NCBI GenBank assembly: GCA_964522165.1
Contig: CAZFVV010000014.1
Location: 1 to 64,000, forward strand
DNA: 64,000 bases
Direction of reading: 5' to 3'
DNA from: JABWBP01 sp964522165
GTDB lineage: Bacteria > Calditrichota > Calditrichia > RBG-13-44-9 > J075
In this document: one piece after another, positions 25,008-34,196 of the stretch
How positions within the stretch are numbered: position 1 is the first letter of the stretch
How the letters are laid out: each line of letters opens with the position of its first letter
Program-made: the position numbers and the translations under genes
Notes under the pieces: generated by a model
The model's input: only the letters and a program-made list of their open reading frames with translations
What the model was told of the DNA's origin: nothing
Database searches by the model: none

Positions 25008-27071
25008 TTGCCGAAAAAAGAACGCTATATGATCACCAGCGCCCTGCCTTACGCCAACGGGCCTATTCACCTGGGGCACCTGGCCGGCGCGTATCTTCCG
25101 GGAGATATTTTTGCCCGCTACTGCCGCTTGAAACAGCGCGATACCCTGTACATCTGCGGCTCCGACGAGCACGGGGTGCCGATTATGCTGCGCGCCCGCG
25201 CCGAAGGGGTTACCCCCCAGGAGATCGTGGATCGCTATCACACCATCATCGAAAAGAGCTTCCGGAAGGTGGGAATGTCGTTTGATTATTACGGGCGCAC
25301 CTCCTCCGCGGTGCACCACCAGGCCAGCCAGGAATTCTTCCGCGCCCTGGCGGAAAAAGGGGTATTCGTGCTGAAAACCGACCAGCAGCTCTATGATCCC
25401 CAGGCGAAGATGTTTTTAGCCGACCGTTTTATCCGCGGCACCTGCCCGGTGTGCAGTTACGAAGACGCCTACGGCGACCAGTGCGAGCGCTGCGGCACTT
25501 CCCTCAGCCCCGCGGATTTGATCAATCCCCGCAGCGCCATCACCAACGCCCCGCCGGTGTTGAAAGAGACCACCCACTGGTATCTTCCCCTGGCGGACTT
25601 TCAGCCCCGCCTGCAAGAGTGGATTGCCGGCCACCCGGAATGGCGCTCCAACGTGTTAGGGCAAATTCAGAGCTGGTTCAAGGATGGCCTGAAAGACCGC
25701 GCGGTTACCCGCGACCTGCCCTGGGGCGTGCCGCTGCCGGAAGACGTGGCGAAAAAAGCCGGGGTAGATGCCGCCGGCAAGGTGCTCTACGTCTGGTTCG
25801 ACGCCCCTATCGGCTACATTTCCGCCACTAAAGAGTGGGCGATGGCGCAGGGCGACCCGGATGGCTGGAAACCCTACTGGCAGGATAAAGATAGCAAACT
25901 GATCCACTTCATCGGCAAGGATAACATCGTTTTTCACTGCCTGATCTTCCCGGCCATGCTGATGGCGCACGGGGATTACGTGCTGCCGGAGAACGTGCCC
26001 TCCAATGAATTTCTGAACTTAGAGGGCAACAAGCTTTCCACCAGCCGCAATTACGCGGTGTGGCTGGACGAGTACCTGGAAAAATTCGAGCCGGATTCCC
26101 TGCGCTACGCCCTGGCGATCAACATGCCGGAGACCCGCGACGCGGACTTTTCCTGGCAGGAGTTCCAGGCCCGCCACAACAACGAGCTGGCGGATATCTT
26201 AGGCAACTTCGTAAACCGGGTGTTTACGTTCATAGAGAAGTATTTCAACGGAACCATTCCCCCCCGGGGGACCGCCGACGATTTGGATCGCGAGCTGATC
26301 AACGCCATCGCGGCGGCGCGCGACGGGGTGGGAGAGGCGCTGGACCAATTTCAATTCAAAGAAGCGATCAAACGGATGATGGACCTGGCGCGCTTCGCCA
26401 ATAAGTACTTCAACGATAAGGAACCCTGGAAAACCCGCAAAGCTGCCCCGGAAACCTGCGCCAGCACTTTGAACCTGTGCGCCCAGACCGCCTGCGCCCT
26501 GGCAGTGCTGATGAATCCCTTCCTGCCCTTCACCTCCCACAAAATCTGGAAGATGTTGCAGCTTGCCGGGGAGCCGGAGCAGGCGTTTTGGGATGAAGCG
26601 GCCATTCTTCCCCTGGCCGCGGGGCACCAATTAGGCAATTTGGAGATTCTATTCCAAAAAATAGAAGATAAAGCGATCCAGGCAGAGGTGGAGCGATTGC
26701 GAGCGGTTCAGGAGCAAATGAAAAAGGAGAAAGCGTTGACCCGGCAAGAATACATTACTATCGACGATTTCCGCAAGATCGACCTGCGCACCGCCCGGGT
26801 GATTGCAGCGGAAGCCATTCCCGGGGCCAAAAAACTGCTAAAGCTGCAAATCGACCTGGGCAGCGAAAAACGGCAGTTGGTAGCCGGGGTGGCGGAGCAC
26901 TACCAACCGGAAGAGCTGGTGAACAAAACGATTATTGTGGTTGCCAACCTGCAACCGGCCACCATCCGCGGAATCGAATCCCGGGGAATGCTGTTAGCCG
27001 CGGAGAGCGAAGGCCGGCTCATCCTGTTGACCACGGATCAGGGAGCGCTGCCGGGGAAGAAGGTGTCGTAA
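25008..27071 (+). CDS. metG: methionyl-tRNA synthetase
   Basis: This 687-residue class I synthetase charges tRNA-Met. The HIGH motif reads HLGH in YANGPIHLGHLAGAY, the zinc knuckle is CPVCSYEDAYGDQCERC, and the KMSKS motif reads KLSTS. A C-terminal tRNA-binding OB fold (from about residue 580: RKIDLRTARVIAAEAIPGAKK) completes the long MetG form. The TTG at 25008 is taken as start because GAGGT precedes it at normal spacing and it gives the usual length; an ATG at 25029 is possible, and further upstream starts lie inside the repeat element. Confidence 0.94.
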   Translation: MPKKERYMITSALPYANGPIHLGHLAGAYLPGDIFARYCRLKQRDTLYICGSDEHGVPIMLRARAEGVTPQEIVDRYHTIIEKSFRKVGMSFDYYGRTSSAVHHQASQEFFRALAEKGVFVLKTDQQLYDPQAKMFLADRFIRGTCPVCSYEDAYGDQCERCGTSLSPADLINPRSAITNAPPVLKETTHWYLPLADFQPRLQEWIAGHPEWRSNVLGQIQSWFKDGLKDRAVTRDLPWGVPLPEDVAKKAGVDAAGKVLYVWFDAPIGYISATKEWAMAQGDPDGWKPYWQDKDSKLIHFIGKDNIVFHCLIFPAMLMAHGDYVLPENVPSNEFLNLEGNKLSTSRNYAVWLDEYLEKFEPDSLRYALAINMPETRDADFSWQEFQARHNNELADILGNFVNRVFTFIEKYFNGTIPPRGTADDLDRELINAIAAARDGVGEALDQFQFKEAIKRMMDLARFANKYFNDKEPWKTRKAAPETCASTLNLCAQTACALAVLMNPFLPFTSHKIWKMLQLAGEPEQAFWDEAAILPLAAGHQLGNLEILFQKIEDKAIQAEVERLRAVQEQMKKEKALTRQEYITIDDFRKIDLRTARVIAAEAIPGAKKLLKLQIDLGSEKRQLVAGVAEHYQPEELVNKTIIVVANLQPATIRGIESRGMLLAAESEGRLILLTTDQGALPGKKVS

Positions 27072-27245
27072 GTTTATAGTACTCCCCGGCAGAGAAAGTC
27101 CGTCGATCCTCGAAAGGAAGCAAGCTTTTAACCCCTTCCAAAAACCCTTCCCCCCAAAAGTTTTTTACTCATCACGATTTTTGGGAAAAAATTGCTTATA
27201 TTACAGCATTTTGGTGGGTAGAATCAGCTATGGAAGGTATTTGAT

Positions 27246-27800
27246 ATGATCGACAGTTTCTGGGGAAACATCTTTCGCAGCCCGGACAAAGGATCGGAAA
27301 GTATCCGCAAAACCCTCAAGAAGATTCCCATCTTCGAAGGATTGACCAAAAAGGAACTGGCCGCGGTGGAGCGCATTCTGCACCGCCGGGAATATAAATC
27401 CGGGGAGATTATTTTTTACCAGGGCGAACCGGCCGCGGGGATGTACATCATCGAACAGGGAAAAGTGAAGGTTTACCTGGAAGCTACCCAGCAGGTGCTG
27501 GTGGAACTGCATGACGGCGATTTTTTCGGGGAACTGGGGTTGCTGGACGATTCTCCCCGCTCCGCCACGGTGATCGCCACAATAGATTCCACCATGCTGG
27601 GATTGTTCAAAACGGATTTGCTGGAGTTGATTAGCCACAGTCCCCGCCTGGGGGTGAAAATCATTCTCCAACTCAGCACCGTGCTCGGCAGGCGGCTGCG
27701 AAAATCCAACGACCAGGTGCAAGCCTTGCAGGTGAAACTGCACACCCTTACCCAAAAACGAAAAGCCAACCCGGAAAAAACCGATGCAAAAGAGCAATAA
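27246..27800 (+). CDS. cyclic nucleotide-binding domain protein without DNA-binding domain
   Basis: This 184-residue protein has a Crp-like beta-barrel: GEIIFYQGEPAAGMYIIEQG and the phosphate-binding cassette FGELGLLDDSPRSATV, where the Arg contacts the cyclic phosphate in Crp. A helix of about 40 residues follows, with no helix-turn-helix. A Lys-rich tail ends the protein. It overlaps the next gene (AI-2E family) by 17 bp, so the two are coupled; the domain may regulate that membrane protein. cAMP or cGMP binding is inferred from the Arg. Confidence 0.9.
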   Translation: MIDSFWGNIFRSPDKGSESIRKTLKKIPIFEGLTKKELAAVERILHRREYKSGEIIFYQGEPAAGMYIIEQGKVKVYLEATQQVLVELHDGDFFGELGLLDDSPRSATVIATIDSTMLGLFKTDLLELISHSPRLGVKIILQLSTVLGRRLRKSNDQVQALQVKLHTLTQKRKANPEKTDAKEQ

Positions 27801-28821
27801 TCGCTGGAAGAAGATTGCCGTGGGCGGGGTCATCGGGTTGGCGGTGCTGGGCTTCCTGGTATTGATCGGCGACCTGGTCAAGTTGTTTATCATCTCCGCC
27901 ATCCTGGCTTATCTTCTGGATCCCCTGGTGACCTCCCTGGAAGGGCGGGGCCTCAACCGGCTCCAGGCGACCGCAACGCTGTATATCCTGCTGTCAGCGG
28001 TGCTGGGGGGGCTGTTGTTCCTGCTGATGCCGGCGCTCGCCTCGGAGTTTCAGGCCCTCCAGACCGGCCTCGATATTGAAAAAACCATGACTTTTTTGGA
28101 TAAAGTGGAGAGATTGATCGTCTCCTGGTTGAAATTCTTAGGCATTCGCAATTTGAACCTCTCCCAAAAATTCGGGCAGGCCATGGTGGATTACGGGAAC
28201 CAGGTCTTTTCTAACCTGCTCAGCGTGGTCACGCTCATCACCAACCTGGTGTTGATTCCCCTGATGGCCTTTTTCCTGCTGAAAGACTGGCGGGCGATCA
28301 AAAAACGGCTGATCAGCCTGGCGCCGAACCGCTATTTCGAGTTCGTGCTCATCCTGATCTACAAAATCGACCAGCAAACCGGGCGCTACATTCGCGGCCA
28401 GGTATTGGACGCCATCATCATCGGCATTCTGGCTACCTTTGCGCTCTGGCTGCTGGAAGTGCGCTACTTTGTGGTGATCGGCGCTTTCACCGGGGTGGCG
28501 AATTTGATCCCTTACGTCGGCCCTATCTCCGGGGCTATCCTGGCCATCTCGGTCACCTTGATCGAAACCGGGGATTTCATCCACGCGGTGTACGTGGCGA
28601 TTGCCTTTTCCATTGTGGAGTTGGCGGACAAGGCGTTAGTGCAGCCGAACGTGGTCGCTAAAGCGGTGAATTTGCCCCCGCTGCTGATTATTGTCGTGAT
28701 CATTATCGGCGGTAAATTCTTCGGTATCCTGGGGATGCTGCTCTCCGTTCCGGTAACCGGGGCGCTCAAGGTTTCTCTCCAGGAGGGCTACAAAATCTTT
28801 CGCCAGTACCGGTTTTCATAA
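27784..28821 (+). CDS. AI-2E family membrane protein
   Basis: This 345-residue protein is a member of the AI-2E/PerM family. It has about seven to eight transmembrane segments, with the conserved central pieces LVLIPLMAFFLLKDW and the C-terminal ANLIPYVGPISGAILA and GKFFGILGMLLSVPVTGALK. Family members include exporters of autoinducer-2 and Na+/H+ antiporters, so the substrate is not certain. It starts within the end of the cyclic nucleotide-binding gene. Confidence 0.92.
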   Translation: MQKSNNRWKKIAVGGVIGLAVLGFLVLIGDLVKLFIISAILAYLLDPLVTSLEGRGLNRLQATATLYILLSAVLGGLLFLLMPALASEFQALQTGLDIEKTMTFLDKVERLIVSWLKFLGIRNLNLSQKFGQAMVDYGNQVFSNLLSVVTLITNLVLIPLMAFFLLKDWRAIKKRLISLAPNRYFEFVLILIYKIDQQTGRYIRGQVLDAIIIGILATFALWLLEVRYFVVIGAFTGVANLIPYVGPISGAILAISVTLIETGDFIHAVYVAIAFSIVELADKALVQPNVVAKAVNLPPLLIIVVIIIGGKFFGILGMLLSVPVTGALKVSLQEGYKIFRQYRFS

Positions 28822-28855
28822 CCGGAGGAGAGCCGAGGATCAAAATCTGATTTAT

Positions 28856-28902
28856 GTCTTGGTTTTTTTAGTTATTTCTTGGTGTCTTGGAGTCTTCTTG
28901 GC
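28856..28902. repeat. TCTTGG tandem repeat
   Basis: GTCTTGG, TTTCTTGGTGTCTTGG and GTCTTCTTGGCGA are imperfect copies of a TTCTTGGTG unit. Arrays of this unit are common spacer repeats in several phyla (recalled). Confidence 0.5.
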
Positions 28903-28971
28903 GAAAAAAATCAACTCGTGATTGGCATTGTCAAGGAATAAAATACTGGGTCTAATAAGGAACAGGATGCT

Positions 28972-30303
28972 ATGGCACGATTCATTATTGTTCTCTTCTC
29001 GGTAACGCTGCTGCTCCCCTTCGCGGGGTATTCCCAGGAAAAATATTTGCAAGCCGGTCCCATGGTAGGCTACTCGGAAATGCGCGAAGTGCTGCTGTGG
29101 GTGCAAACCAATGCCGCAGCCAAAGTCAAGTTCCTGTATTACGAGACCGGCAATCCGGCGCAGAAATTCTCCACCGCGGAGGTGTTCACCGAAAAAGAGC
29201 GCGCGTTTACCGCCAAAATTCCCCTGGAAAACCTGGAACCGGGCCGGCAGTACCAGTATGATTTGTATATCAACAATCAACTCGTCAAACGTCCCTATCC
29301 CCTGAAATTTCAAACCCAGAAATTGTGGCAGTGGCGGGAAGATCCCCCGGATTTCAACTTTGTAGCCGGAAGCTGCGCCTACGTAAACGAAGCAGAGTAC
29401 GACCGCCCCGGGGAGCCCTACGGCGGGGAGTATGAAATTTTCACCGCGATTTATCAACAACAGCCGGATTTTATGCTCTGGTTAGGCGATAACGTGTACC
29501 TCCGGGAAGCGGACTGGTACAGCCGCAGCGGGATTTTAGACCGCTACACCCACACCCGCTCCCTGCCGGAGCTTCAGCCGCTGCTGGGATCGCTGCACCA
29601 CTACGCCATTTGGGATGACCACGATTACGGCCCCAATGACAGCGACCGCGGTTTTCGCAACAAGCAGCAAACCCTGGAAGCGTTCCGGCTCTTCTGGGGC
29701 AATCCCACCTTCGGGGTTGAAGGAGTCCCCGGGATCACTACCATGTTCCAGTGGGCGGACGTGGATTTCTTTTTGCTGGACGACCGTTTTCACCGCACCC
29801 CTAACGACCGGGCAGGCGGGGAGCGCACGGTTTTGGGCAAAGCGCAAATCGACTGGCTGCTGGATGCGCTCCCCGCCAGCCGGGCGCCCTTCAAGTTTGT
29901 GGTACTGGGCGGGCAATTTCTGAACTCCTTTCCCTACGGGGAAAATTATTCAACCTATCCTGAAGAACGCGCGGCAATCCTTACCCTCATTTCCCAGGAA
30001 AACATTAGCGGGGTGATCTTTTTAACCGGCGACCGCCACTATTCCGAACTCTCGAAATTAGAAAGAAAACCGCACTATCCCCTGTACGATCTGACCATCT
30101 CGCCTTTAACCGCCGGGCCGAATACAAAAGCGGCAAACGAAGCCAACCACCTGCGAATTTCCGAGACCTACGTGAATCAACGGAACTTCGCCAGGCTTGC
30201 GGTCAGCGGGCCCCGGAAAGAGCGGGTATTGCAAATAAGCAATTATGATAAAACCGGCCGGGAGTTATGGAATTTTACCATTAAAGCAAGCGACCTGAAA
30301 TAG
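28972..30303 (+). CDS. PhoD-like alkaline phosphatase family protein, secreted
   Basis: This 443-residue protein has an N-terminal signal peptide (about 1-21, ending AGYSQ), a beta-sandwich domain (about 25-110) and a metallophosphatase domain. Metal-binding motifs are GSCAYV, WLGDNVYLREADW, WDDHDYGPNDSD and GDRHYSEL, as in PhoD. PhoD enzymes are Ca/Fe-dependent phosphodiesterases or phosphatases that release phosphate outside the cell. The signal peptide has no twin Arg, unlike classical Tat-exported PhoD. The gene stands alone. Confidence 0.9.
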   Translation: MARFIIVLFSVTLLLPFAGYSQEKYLQAGPMVGYSEMREVLLWVQTNAAAKVKFLYYETGNPAQKFSTAEVFTEKERAFTAKIPLENLEPGRQYQYDLYINNQLVKRPYPLKFQTQKLWQWREDPPDFNFVAGSCAYVNEAEYDRPGEPYGGEYEIFTAIYQQQPDFMLWLGDNVYLREADWYSRSGILDRYTHTRSLPELQPLLGSLHHYAIWDDHDYGPNDSDRGFRNKQQTLEAFRLFWGNPTFGVEGVPGITTMFQWADVDFFLLDDRFHRTPNDRAGGERTVLGKAQIDWLLDALPASRAPFKFVVLGGQFLNSFPYGENYSTYPEERAAILTLISQENISGVIFLTGDRHYSELSKLERKPHYPLYDLTISPLTAGPNTKAANEANHLRISETYVNQRNFARLAVSGPRKERVLQISNYDKTGRELWNFTIKASDLK

Positions 30304-30315
30304 ACAGAAGTCGGC

Positions 30316-30343
30316 GCCGCAATTCCGGTTTCTGGAATTCGGC
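30316..30343 (+). terminator. hairpin after the PhoD-like gene
   Basis: GCCG-C-AATTCC pairs with GGAATT-CGGC around GGTTTCT; TTGTTTCTTTG follows about ten bases later. It is a probable terminator with a displaced T-rich tract. Confidence 0.55.
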
Positions 30344-30383
30344 TCCCGGGGCTTGTTTCTTTGTTTGCAGATATTTTTTTCAA

Positions 30384-30412
30384 TTGACTTCTTTAGCGGG
30401 GGCAAATAAATT
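30384..30412 (+). promoter_or_regulatory. candidate promoter for secD-secF
   Basis: TTGACT (30384-30389), a 17-bp spacer and TAAATT (30407-30412). The secD start is 190 bp downstream. Confidence 0.45.
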
Positions 30413-30602
30413 CTTGGCTTGCAATTTTGAAGATTTGACAAGATACAAATATGGTTCCGGGGCAGCGCCGAATTGATGCAATGGCCCCCTGTTTCGGATC
30501 TGTAGAATTGCACATTGCCCAATTAAAAGCGATTCAAGTATCTCCGGAAAATTGGAATAATCATATAAACCCTATGCCGACTCAGGCGAGGAGAGTATTG
30601 GA

Positions 30603-32498
30603 ATGCCACAAAAAGCAACCTTTAAGATTCTGGTAAGTTTGGCCATTGTATTATTATTCGGCTACTTTCTCATCCCCACCCTGCGGTTCAACTTAATGAG
30701 CCAGGAAGAAAAAAACCGCATGGAGAGACAGTCGCCGGAAGAATACAAGAAGCTCGCCAAAAAGTCCATCAAATTGGGATTGGATTTACAGGGCGGCATG
30801 AACGTGGTTCTGGAAGTCAACTACAAGGAATTGCTCAACAAATTGGCGCAAAACAAAGATGAGCGGTTCGCGCAGGCCCTGGACGCCGCCGCCAAAGAAG
30901 CTTCCGAGGATGAGGCCGACATTGTGGAAACCCTGGATGAACAACTGCGGGAGAGAGGCGCGGAAATTACCCGTTATTTTGCCACCCGGGAACTGACCAC
31001 CCGGGAGGATATTATCAACCACCTGAAAGAGCAGACCCGTGAATCCATCAACCGCTCCCTGGAAGTGCTGCGCAACCGGGTGGACGAGTTCGGGGTCTCC
31101 GAGCCGGTGATCCAGAAGCAGGGAAACAGCCGGATCATTGTGGAATTGGCCGGGGTAACGGACCGCCAGCAGGCCAAGGACCTGGTTGGGAAGACTGCTA
31201 AATTGGAATTCAGCATACTCAAAGACATCGAGGTCGCCCAGGGCGTGGCGCAGAAGATCAATGAATACTTGAGCGGCCAGGCCGCTAAAACCGCCGACAC
31301 TACCAAAACTGCGGAAGAACCGCAGGAAACGCCTAAAGACACCTCGGTGGTGAGAGCGGATGAATTGTTCGGAACCGGAGAAGATACTGCCGCGGTAACC
31401 GACTCGGCCGCCCTGGCGCAACAAGAAGCGGAAGAGGATCTCTTTATTATCGTTCCCCAGGGAATATATGTCAAAGCGAAAAATATCCCCCGCTTCCAGC
31501 GCGCCATAAGCGACCCGGAGGTTCAGAAAATCATCCAGCAGGAAATGGTGAACGCCAAATTTCTGTTAGGAGGCGCTGACGAGCGAACCCGCACCGACGC
31601 CTCCGGCGAAGAATTCGTGGAAGCGTACCTGTTAGATGCCGAGCCGGCCCTCACCGGGGAAACCGTTGTAGATGCCCGCTGGGCCACCGGCAGCCCCGAT
31701 GACCCTTCCTCCTTCGGAAAATTCGAGACCAACCTGACCTTCAACAACGAGGGCAGCGCCGCTTTTGCCCGGGTGACCGGCGCGAACGAAGGCAAGCGCA
31801 TGGCTATCATTCTGGATAGCCGGGTGCAGTCCGCCCCCAATATCCGGGAGAAAATTCGCGGGGGGCGCGCCCGTATTACCGGGCTGGATAGCAAGGAAGA
31901 AGCGGAAGTGCTGGCCAGCGTTCTCAAGGCCGGCTCGCTGCCTACTCCGTTGAGCATTATCGAAGAACGCAGCGTGGGCCCCTCCCTGGGAAAAGATTCT
32001 ATCCAGCAGGGCGCCTTTTCCGCGATTATCGGGCTTATTGTCGTGGCGCTTTTTATGATTATATACTACAAGTTCTCCGGTATTGTAGCCGATATCGCCC
32101 TGATTCTCAATATCGTGATCCTGATGGGGGTTATGTCCACCTTCCATGCTACCCTCACCCTGCCGGGTATTGCCGGCATCATCTTAACCATCGGGATGGC
32201 GGTGGACGCTAACGTGCTGATTTTTGAGCGCATCCGGGAAGAGCTGGACAGCGGAAAATCTGTTTGGGTAGCGCTCGATACCGGTTATTCCCGCGCCTTC
32301 GTTACCATTTTGGACGCTAACGTGACCACCCTGATCGCTGCAATTGTGCTCTATAATGTTGGCACCGGGCCGGTGCGCGGGTTTGCCACCACCCTGATGA
32401 TCGGTATCATTGCCAGTATGTTCACCGCCATTTTTGTTACCCGGGCGATCTTCGAGTTCTTGTTGACGCGGAAAATCATCAAACAGTTGAGCATTTAG
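30603..32498 (+). CDS. secD: protein translocase subunit SecD
   Basis: This 631-residue protein pulls secreted proteins through SecYEG using the proton gradient. TM1 is near residues 8-25; IKLGLDLQGGMNVVLEV is the family signature after it. The periplasmic P1 region contains an acidic Thr/Glu-rich insertion (about 225-280). Five further TMs form an RND-like bundle in the C-terminal third, with GMAVDANVLIFERIREEL. It pairs with secF 176 bp downstream; together they match the separate SecD/SecF form. Confidence 0.95.
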   Translation: MPQKATFKILVSLAIVLLFGYFLIPTLRFNLMSQEEKNRMERQSPEEYKKLAKKSIKLGLDLQGGMNVVLEVNYKELLNKLAQNKDERFAQALDAAAKEASEDEADIVETLDEQLRERGAEITRYFATRELTTREDIINHLKEQTRESINRSLEVLRNRVDEFGVSEPVIQKQGNSRIIVELAGVTDRQQAKDLVGKTAKLEFSILKDIEVAQGVAQKINEYLSGQAAKTADTTKTAEEPQETPKDTSVVRADELFGTGEDTAAVTDSAALAQQEAEEDLFIIVPQGIYVKAKNIPRFQRAISDPEVQKIIQQEMVNAKFLLGGADERTRTDASGEEFVEAYLLDAEPALTGETVVDARWATGSPDDPSSFGKFETNLTFNNEGSAAFARVTGANEGKRMAIILDSRVQSAPNIREKIRGGRARITGLDSKEEAEVLASVLKAGSLPTPLSIIEERSVGPSLGKDSIQQGAFSAIIGLIVVALFMIIYYKFSGIVADIALILNIVILMGVMSTFHATLTLPGIAGIILTIGMAVDANVLIFERIREELDSGKSVWVALDTGYSRAFVTILDANVTTLIAAIVLYNVGTGPVRGFATTLMIGIIASMFTAIFVTRAIFEFLLTRKIIKQLSI

Positions 32499-32674
32499 GC
32501 TTTGAGAAGCAGGAACCGGGAGCACGTGCAAAGCGCATGGCGCAGAGAGCATAGCGCAAAAAACCGTAACTCCCAACCTTGAGCTTGATTCCTTGCTTTT
32601 GGTTTTGGTTCTTGAGACTTTTTTTTAATCACGCGGGTGAAAACCTTACTTCGGTAGAAGGAGACAGAACGAAA

Positions 32675-33625
32675 ATGCGCTTTTTTGGAAAGACTAGTAT
32701 TGACTTTATGCGCCTTCGCAAAGTGATGTTCCTGGCATCCATGAGTTTGATTGCCATTTCCCTAATTTCCCTGGTGCTCCACGGCGGTCCCAAATTCGGG
32801 ATCGATTTTCGCGGCGGCTCATTCATGGAAATTCGTTTTGAAGACAAAAATGATCCCGAGCTTCCCCTGAGCATTCCCATAGACCGGGTACGCAGCATCT
32901 TTAATGCGGCCGGATTGGGGCAATCCGAAATCAAGCACTACGGCAGCAGCCAGGAAATCTCCGTTCAGGTAGATGTGGAGAGCATTAAAGGAGACGCGGA
33001 TTCAACGCTAACCAACCTGTTGAATCAACTGGACAGCAGTTTTCCGGAATATAATCTCATCGAACGGCGCCGGGAGAGCGTGGGGCCTAAAATCGGCCAG
33101 GAGCTGGTCTGGGCGGTCGTGCAGGCGGTTCTGTTCGCCATGCTGCTCATTCTGCTCTACATTATGTTCCGTTTCGAGTTCCGTTTTGGGGTGGGCGCGG
33201 TGGTGGCGCTTTTCCATGACATCATCATCACCCTGGGGATATTCTCGCTCCTCAACAAAGAGATTACCATTCCCATTATTGCCGCGCTGCTCACCATCGT
33301 GGGATATTCGCTGAACGATACCATCGTGGTGTTCGACCGTATCCGCGAGAATCTGAAATCCTTCAAAAGCCAGGCGCGCAGCTATTCCGATGTGATCAAC
33401 CTCAGTATCAACGAGACGCTCTCCCGCACCATCATTACTTCCGGAACCACCCTGCTGGTGATCGTGGTGCTCTACTTTTTTGGGGGAGAGATTCTCAAGG
33501 ATTTTGCTTTTGCCCTGTTGTGCGGAATTGGGGTCGGAACCTATTCTTCCATTTATATCGCATCCCCGATCCTGGTAGAATGGCAACTTCGCAGGGCCGC
33601 AAAGGTCTCCTTAAAAAGAAAATAA
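32675..33625 (+). CDS. secF: protein translocase subunit SecF
   Basis: This 316-residue protein is the partner of SecD. It has a TM near the N-terminus, a periplasmic domain with GPKFGIDFRGGSFMEIRF, and a five-TM bundle with GYSLNDTIVVFDRIREN. AAGGAG lies before the ATG at 32675; an earlier in-frame start at 32579 would add a non-homologous leader. Confidence 0.95.
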   Translation: MRFFGKTSIDFMRLRKVMFLASMSLIAISLISLVLHGGPKFGIDFRGGSFMEIRFEDKNDPELPLSIPIDRVRSIFNAAGLGQSEIKHYGSSQEISVQVDVESIKGDADSTLTNLLNQLDSSFPEYNLIERRRESVGPKIGQELVWAVVQAVLFAMLLILLYIMFRFEFRFGVGAVVALFHDIIITLGIFSLLNKEITIPIIAALLTIVGYSLNDTIVVFDRIRENLKSFKSQARSYSDVINLSINETLSRTIITSGTTLLVIVVLYFFGGEILKDFAFALLCGIGVGTYSSIYIASPILVEWQLRRAAKVSLKRK

Positions 33626-33640
33626 CTGCCGGGGGAATTC

Positions 33641-33982
33641 ATGAATTTAGCGAAAGAGCAGCACGGCGACATTATCGTTATCAATTTAGAGGGCGACGTG
33701 ATGGGGGGGCCGGAGGCGGTAAGATTGAACGAGGAGATCAACCACTTGCTGGATGAAGGTAACTTGCAGGTGGTGTTAGACCTGGGCAGGGTCAAACGGA
33801 TGAACAGCAGCGGCCTGGGAATTCTGATCAACGCCTTAACTACCTTCAAGCAAAACGGGGGAGATTTGAAGCTGGCCGGCCCCACTCCCCTGGTCAAGAA
33901 TTTGTTGAATATTACCCGCCTGGATGAAATTTTCGAAGCGTACGAGGACCGGGAGTCCGCCATCGGCAGTTTTCAGGTATAA
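33641..33982 (+). CDS. STAS domain anti-sigma factor antagonist-like protein
   Basis: This 113-residue single-domain STAS protein has the SpoIIAA-type phospho-acceptor region MNSSGLGILINAL (Ser at about 57-58). In partner-switching systems such proteins bind an anti-sigma factor or kinase and are reactivated by a PP2C phosphatase. A PP2C phosphatase is encoded 1.6 kb downstream (35570). It follows secF by 15 bp. Confidence 0.9.
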   Translation: MNLAKEQHGDIIVINLEGDVMGGPEAVRLNEEINHLLDEGNLQVVLDLGRVKRMNSSGLGILINALTTFKQNGGDLKLAGPTPLVKNLLNITRLDEIFEAYEDRESAIGSFQV

Positions 33983-34196
33983 AATATCCCGGGTTGGTGT
34001 ATTCGGGAGTTTGGGGGTACCGCCTGCTTTTCCCGGCTGATAGCCCACTTTACGCGATTACACCGGCGTTAAAGGATGCAAAAATTGACTCGCACTGAGT
34101 ATTTCTCCTTTACACCCGCTACTTTATACTTCAATATCTCAATCCGTCTATCTTCCCAAAGCATAAAACTATCTTCACACCAACCGGAGGCATGGA

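Noticed and set aside
28928..28956. TTGTCA-N17-TCTAAT as a promoter for the PhoD-like gene
   Set aside because: The implied start of transcription would leave only a few bases before the start codon and overlap the ribosome-binding site.
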